Assembly (NCBI GenBank): GCA_027186245.1
Contig: CP114489.1
Span: 2,797,501 to 2,861,500, forward strand
Length of the DNA: 64,000 bases
Source of the DNA: Coriaria nepalensis
Lineage: Eukaryota; Streptophyta; Magnoliopsida; Cucurbitales; Coriariaceae
Direction of reading: 5' to 3'
Shown one piece after another: positions 59,201-64,000 of this stretch (its first letter is position 1; the number at the start of each line of letters is the position of its first letter). The position numbers and the translations under genes were made by a program. A model generated the notes under the pieces. It made no database searches, was not told the DNA's origin, and saw nothing but the letters and a program-made list of their open reading frames with translations.

Positions 59201-62200
59201 GGTTTGACCGAAATATAGGGAAAAATGAGAGATTTTTTATCGAGATACTCGCCCAAATAACTTTTTCCCAAAAAGCGATTGGAAGTTGACTACTTTCGAC
59301 CAATATAAATGTCTGACCGAAATTGTAGGAAAATGGAAGGAGGGAGAGTTTGTTTCAATGAACTTAGACTCAAAGTCGATCGGAATCTGAGTTAATAACC
59401 ATCTAATGAAAAATGTGGTTTTGCCCACTGAATGAGGTGAGTGGTGCCAGAACTAAAGGAGAGTGGAGGTCGACGTCGACTTATTTACAAGAATTTCATT
59501 AACTCGTTTGCCTCTAAATACCCATCTTTGGTGAAGGAAAACATAATTGACAATCATCCAACAAACACCCAAACAATCACTGATGAAAAACTGAGCAATA
59601 CTTGTGAATTCTCTCTACTCTTCAACAAATTTATTATCTTCAAATCCGACACGATACTTATCATTTTTTTCTCCAAGAAAGTATGTCTTTAATTTCTTAA
59701 AAATATGTTCTTATAAATAATGATTATGTATCATATTTTCATCCGAGTGAAAGTCTTGATCTGTTATTCATTGATCGAATACCTTCTTCTTTCTTCTTAT
59801 TCATTAATTTCATTTATCGCATCTTAGAAGTATAGCTAATGTAGATTTTATTTCATGTCGATAGAATTCGTGTTCAATTTCAACTTTATCAAATGTTCTT
59901 GAATTTATTCAATTATTCTTTAAAGTATCATGTTTCATTACTTGTCATTTATTTATTTCAAACATTTATTTTTTCAAAATTCCATTTTTGTAATCGTACG
60001 TTTCTCTTTCAATCAGTAGCTTTTAACTCTTCAATATATACGTCAAAAATAAAAGAGGACATAGATCAGTTTCAAATCATTTGTCTATTCGTCATAGTAG
60101 TTAAATTTAATTTCCTTAATAAAGTAGCAGTATGTTTATTACATTCATTTAATTTTTTAATTAATAGTATGAAATCCACTCAAAATTTATGATACATCTA
60201 TATTTTTATTATAATTATTTTATTTCATCTATTTATATTTATTAGTCAAATATTTATAACCATATAATCTCCGAAACTAAAAATTAATTATTATACAATG
60301 ACATATTTTCCCAACCTCAATGAAGTAGTTAAGGGGATTCCTCCTCATTTTTGCCTTTCTTAGCTTTTAACTGGTTGAACAGATTCTCCTCTTTCTTAAG
60401 GAGTGTGTTCCAATTTGAACACCTCAAAATCAACTCTATACATATTCATATTTTTCAGTTATTTATCCGGCTATTATAATAATATTTTGATTATATGACG
60501 TGATCATATGATGTTATAATAAATTTAGATGAAAATTTTAATTTAATGAGACTTTATGATTGATTGGGGAAATGATAGATGAAAGATATATGATTCCTTT
60601 GTTGTGATGTTATTATATAAAAATATGAATTTTTATCTCAAAATTAATTAATAATTAGATAAGCTTATCGACTTTTTTTATATACCAATTTTTAAAAAAT
60701 ATTATCTTAGATATAAAATATATGATTCTCAACCTAAATTATAGATAATAAGTAAATCTGGATATTATAATTTTAATTATTTAGATATCAAACGATAATA
60801 TAATATATATATATATATATAAATAGGTTATTTGATTTATTATATCACATGAAAATTTGTATGCTCGATATTGTTATTGAAGTGGCGCAAGCACTTGTTA
60901 GGTATGTGATGCTCACACTAAGCATTGGATTTGCTTCTAGTTTGATTGGTGATGGATTTGTATCTATTCCTTTACCACTTATGTTTTTGAGAATATCGCA
61001 CGTTCCCAACTCTTAATTAGCATTTATAATTAATTAAACACTTCATCTCATAATTTAGGCCCACTAAGTACTCCATGAACCATCTTATATATCATATATG
61101 TTTATAACTAATTGCCTTCTTTTGAGCAATTGGTAATCATAAGATGCCATGTCGAGCACTTTAGGTCAATTTTCTGCACAGCACTTGATTGATTGATCCC
61201 CATCTTTTTAGTACGTAACTCAAACATATTTAATGCTTTTGAAGCCAAAAGCAAGATGTAGTACAACTCCTAGCAAGATCCCCATTTTTTATCAATCTGG
61301 TCGTTAAGTTAAAATTTGAGCTATTTTGATATATATATTTAAAAAAATAATATATATAAATAATATTATTTTTTTAATAAATAAATTACTTTAATAAAAT
61401 ATATAAAAAAGTTTATTAATATTTTATTTAAATATTTTCTATAAATCTAATAAAAGGTATTTTTATTAAATTTTTAAAATTTTAATAATTATATATATAT
61501 CACAATATATAAAATCTTAAACTCCCGATATCTTATCTTATGACAGAGCCGGATCTAAGTACAAATTACTTTATACAAAACATGTTACTTTATTTATAAC
61601 TTTGATCTTACTTTTGTACGCCACCGATCGAGGTAGTTCCTGAGTTAGTAATATACTTCTCTTCTATCTTGCATTCACCGGATTTATGCTCCGGTACAGC
61701 ATTTTGGGCTCATGCCTCCCCTTCATCGGCAAACTTTCTAGATTAGATTGAAATACATATATCTTATTATTCGGGAGCAACTCCTCTCGATTTCAAATGC
61801 GTATCCTGTCGGATTTCTTGTTGTTATTGTTATCAAATAGTAAAAGCATTGATTTTATCAACAAATGGTTCGATCAACCAGATACCCGATCAATAAGGAA
61901 AAGCAACTTCTTTTGCAAGGAGTTATGTTTGGAAACGTAATCAAAATTATAATTTTCTTAATGCAGCCGCAATTTAGATAGATAGGGATATACGTTTGGT
62001 TTGAACGAAAAAGATGTTTTGTATGAAGACGTAGTTTGAATAAGATAAAAAGCAAACGTGTTGAATCAGTCTTTCATGATGTTCTTCTTCACATCAATTT
62101 TGATAGTTGATAACTTTTTATTTGCCTTAGAGATGGATACCGTTCATACATTTATTCTTAATTTTTATTTCACTAAAATTATTACTCTTCTAGATCTTTA

Positions 62201-62798
62201 TTTATTGATTAACCGATTAAGGTATTCGACGAAAATAATAAAGAATATTCATATTTTAAGAAGTTTGAGTTCTTATGATAATAATTAAGAAAAATATTAT
62301 ATGATATTAATCAGATTAATTTCATGATAATTATAATTGATATTTATTATATACTTCAATAATAAATAGTATGTCTTATCTTTAGTAAGGTTTCATGAAA
62401 TTAAATTCAATTCATGACATGATGATTTTGATTGATAATGCTACATCGAGGTTGCTACGTTGCATTCACATCACACGAAATTTTGCATGAGATTATTATT
62501 GAGACTTCAAATATTTTTTGGGTCCATCTGAAAGTTTCTTTCTTCTCAAACGAGTAATTCTATAGACAAATCATATGCCTAAACAATTTTATTCATAAAC
62601 ACCAATCATGACATTTTTTTTTTTTTTTTTGGAGATATGAAAGGATTGGGCGACCCGTCGTTTATTCTTTCATATCGACATGTCGTCTAGAAAGTAACTA
62701 GGACTCAAAGTACACGATTCTTTTGCCTTATTGCCATATTTGGTCTTCAACGATTCTTCTTCACCCTCTTAACTGTTCAGATCAAAACACGAATCAAA
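55561..62798. other. Long AT-rich intergenic region
   Basis: No gene supported. Microsatellites: GA run about 55666-55682, TTCTG run about 55938-55968, TA run about 56170-56201, TTA run about 56320-56341, TTTG run near 57250, TA run near 60797-60821. A second copy of the dispersed repeat lies at about 59735-60264. Two related segments with GACCGAAAT--AGG-AAAA-TG occur near 59206 and 59312. The last 150 bases are the CYP23 promoter/leader. Confidence 0.55.
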
Positions 62799-63449
62799 AT
62801 GCGGAGCCAATACACAGTCGCGATCAGTTTTTCTTTGCTTATTTTTTTATTCATTGCTATCTCTAAAGCTCAAGACCCAGAACTTGGATCAACTCGCGTT
62901 GTTTTCCAGGTAACCTTTCTTTTTTTTTTTTTTTTTTTAACTTTTCCTCTTCGTCAAATTTCAGTTTTCACTACCCAGTCCTCTCTGCTTCTCTATTACT
63001 GCTCTCGTACTATCTATTCGTTGATTGAGCTGTGATTTTTTCACTCTGAATTGGAAATATACAGACCAACTATGGAGACATTGAGTTTGGGTTTTTCCCT
63101 ACGGTCGCACCCAAAACCGTTGACCACATTTTCAAGCTTGTTCGGCTCGGAGGATATAACACCAACCATTTCTTTCGGGTATGTGAAATGGGTTTTTGAT
63201 CTGATTTGATGGGTATGGAATAGAATTTCAGAAAGTAGGATTTTTTTTGTTCTTTTTTTGGGATTGATGGGATGTATAGATTTGAATTTGAATGGGCAGG
63301 TTGATAAAGGGTTTGTAGCCCAAGTGGCAGATGTAGCAGGAGGGAGATTAGTCCCTTTGAACGAAGAGCAAAAGAAAGAAGCTGAGAAGAGTGTTGTGGG
63401 TGAATTCAGTGAGGTTAAGCATACTAGAGGTATTCTTTCTATGGGAAGG
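62799..63449 (+). CDS. CYP23: Peptidyl-prolyl cis-trans isomerase CYP23 (5' part, cut by window end)
   Basis: Three exons are visible: 62799-62909, 63065-63178 and 63300-63449 (125 codons, ending mid-codon after MG-A/R at donor AG|GTATGT); later exons lie beyond 64000. A signal peptide of about 24 residues (ISFSLLIFLFIAISKA) predicts entry to the secretory pathway. The cyclophilin domain starts VVFQTNYGDIEFGFFPTVAP, then KTVDHIFKLVRLGGYNTNHF, RVDKGFVAQVADVAGG and KHTRGILSMGR. CYP23-type cyclophilins have a divergent active site; the catalytic Arg lies in HFFRV (exon 2/3 junction). Start chosen because the following signal peptide matches the family. The remaining 551 bases to the edge are intron. 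Confidence 0.92.
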
Positions 63450-64000
63450 TATGTTACTTTTCAAGGTCTTAGAAATGCCCACATTTGCATATGTTTTCTA
63501 GGATGATTTTACATACTGCATGATATTCATTCGTGGTTGTTTGCTAACAACATAACCTAACTTAATCGCTAATACTGTTTCCATCTGCGTGATATGTATC
63601 GTTGGGCTTTAAGTTTTTAGGACGATTGATAATTTTAACACTACAAATTAGTCCTGGCTAGAAGCTTGTTCTTTTGAGTTCATCAGAATATCTCATGATT
63701 GCATTCTTTCTTCGTCTGCATTTTAGTATAATTTTAAGAGTCGAGATTATATTTGCTCAAGAGATAGGAAATGGGTTTTTGGTGTATACTTGGGAGTCTG
63801 GAGACAGAAACTTAAAGATGGAACAAATATATAAATTTAGTTCACATTGTTGAAGTGAAGAAATGAGAAAAGAGAATAGAAGAGAAATGCTCTAATTATG
63901 AAGAATGCCAATATTTCTGTTATTACGAAAAATATCCTAATATTTTGAAAATGGTCCGAGTTTTAAGCTCCTATTTTTTAGGTCTCGAATCCTAAACTTC

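Larger units (their letters stand above)
45940..60264. repeat. Dispersed repeat pair (copies about 45940-46284 and 59735-60264)
   Basis: Both copies share, in the same order and orientation, TTCTCATCCGAATGAGAGTC / TTTTCATCCGAGTGAAAGTC, a following TTATTCA..., then ATAAATTTTATTTTCATGTC / GTAGATTTTATTTCATGTCG, and T/A-rich remainder. The copies are diverged and unequal in length. Only the two ends of this span are repeat; the interval between is other sequence. Confidence 0.55.

Overview
This is a eudicot plant nuclear DNA window. The evidence is intron-rich genes with GT..AG junctions in phase, very AT-rich intergenic DNA full of A/T microsatellites, and proteins of plant-only families (phytochrome kinase substrate, PRAF, GCD1-like, MUCI70-like, DUF248 methyltransferases). 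All exon boundaries were assigned by eye from reading-frame continuity, splice consensus and remembered family sequences; no alignment was run.

Layout. 1-2000: AT-rich intergenic DNA. 2757-6749 (+): PMT2-like Golgi methyltransferase with a foldback transposon in its third intron. 7384-8223 (+): spliceosomal SmB. 12203-13717 (+): phytochrome kinase substrate. 15897-17452 (-): sphinganine C4-hydroxylase. 17972-24170: transposon graveyard with a decayed FAR1-type Mutator transposase, a DUF1985 remnant, a degenerate ~50-bp tandem array and a second foldback structure. 24727-26635 (+): MUCI70/DUF616 glycosyltransferase-like gene. 27374-29275 (+): HAD hydrolase. 30887-31800 (+): broken MOG1-like gene. 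33580-39139 (+): PRAF-type PH-RCC1-FYVE-BRX gene with a tandemly duplicated coiled-coil exon. 39674-40360 (-): small three-exon gene of unknown function. 41891-43338 (-): GCD1-like mitochondrial protein, divergent from a broken ribosomal protein uS4/RPS9 copy at 43831-44907 (+). 46737-47222 (-): small acidic protein. 53224-54498 (-): F-box/kelch protein. 62799 to the right edge (+): cyclophilin CYP23, cut by the window end. The stretches 47223-53223 and 55561-62798 hold no gene I can support.

The genes are ordinary independent plant loci (wall polysaccharide synthesis, splicing, light signalling, sphingolipids, membrane-linked signalling); nothing suggests an operon or gene cluster. I found no clearly new multi-gene system. 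The items most worth a second look are the PRAF exon duplication, the two unprocessed pseudogenes (MOG1-like and uS4), the intronic foldback element with its 10-bp target duplication, the tandem array at 21490-22010, and the small unknown gene with a 38-bp internal exon.
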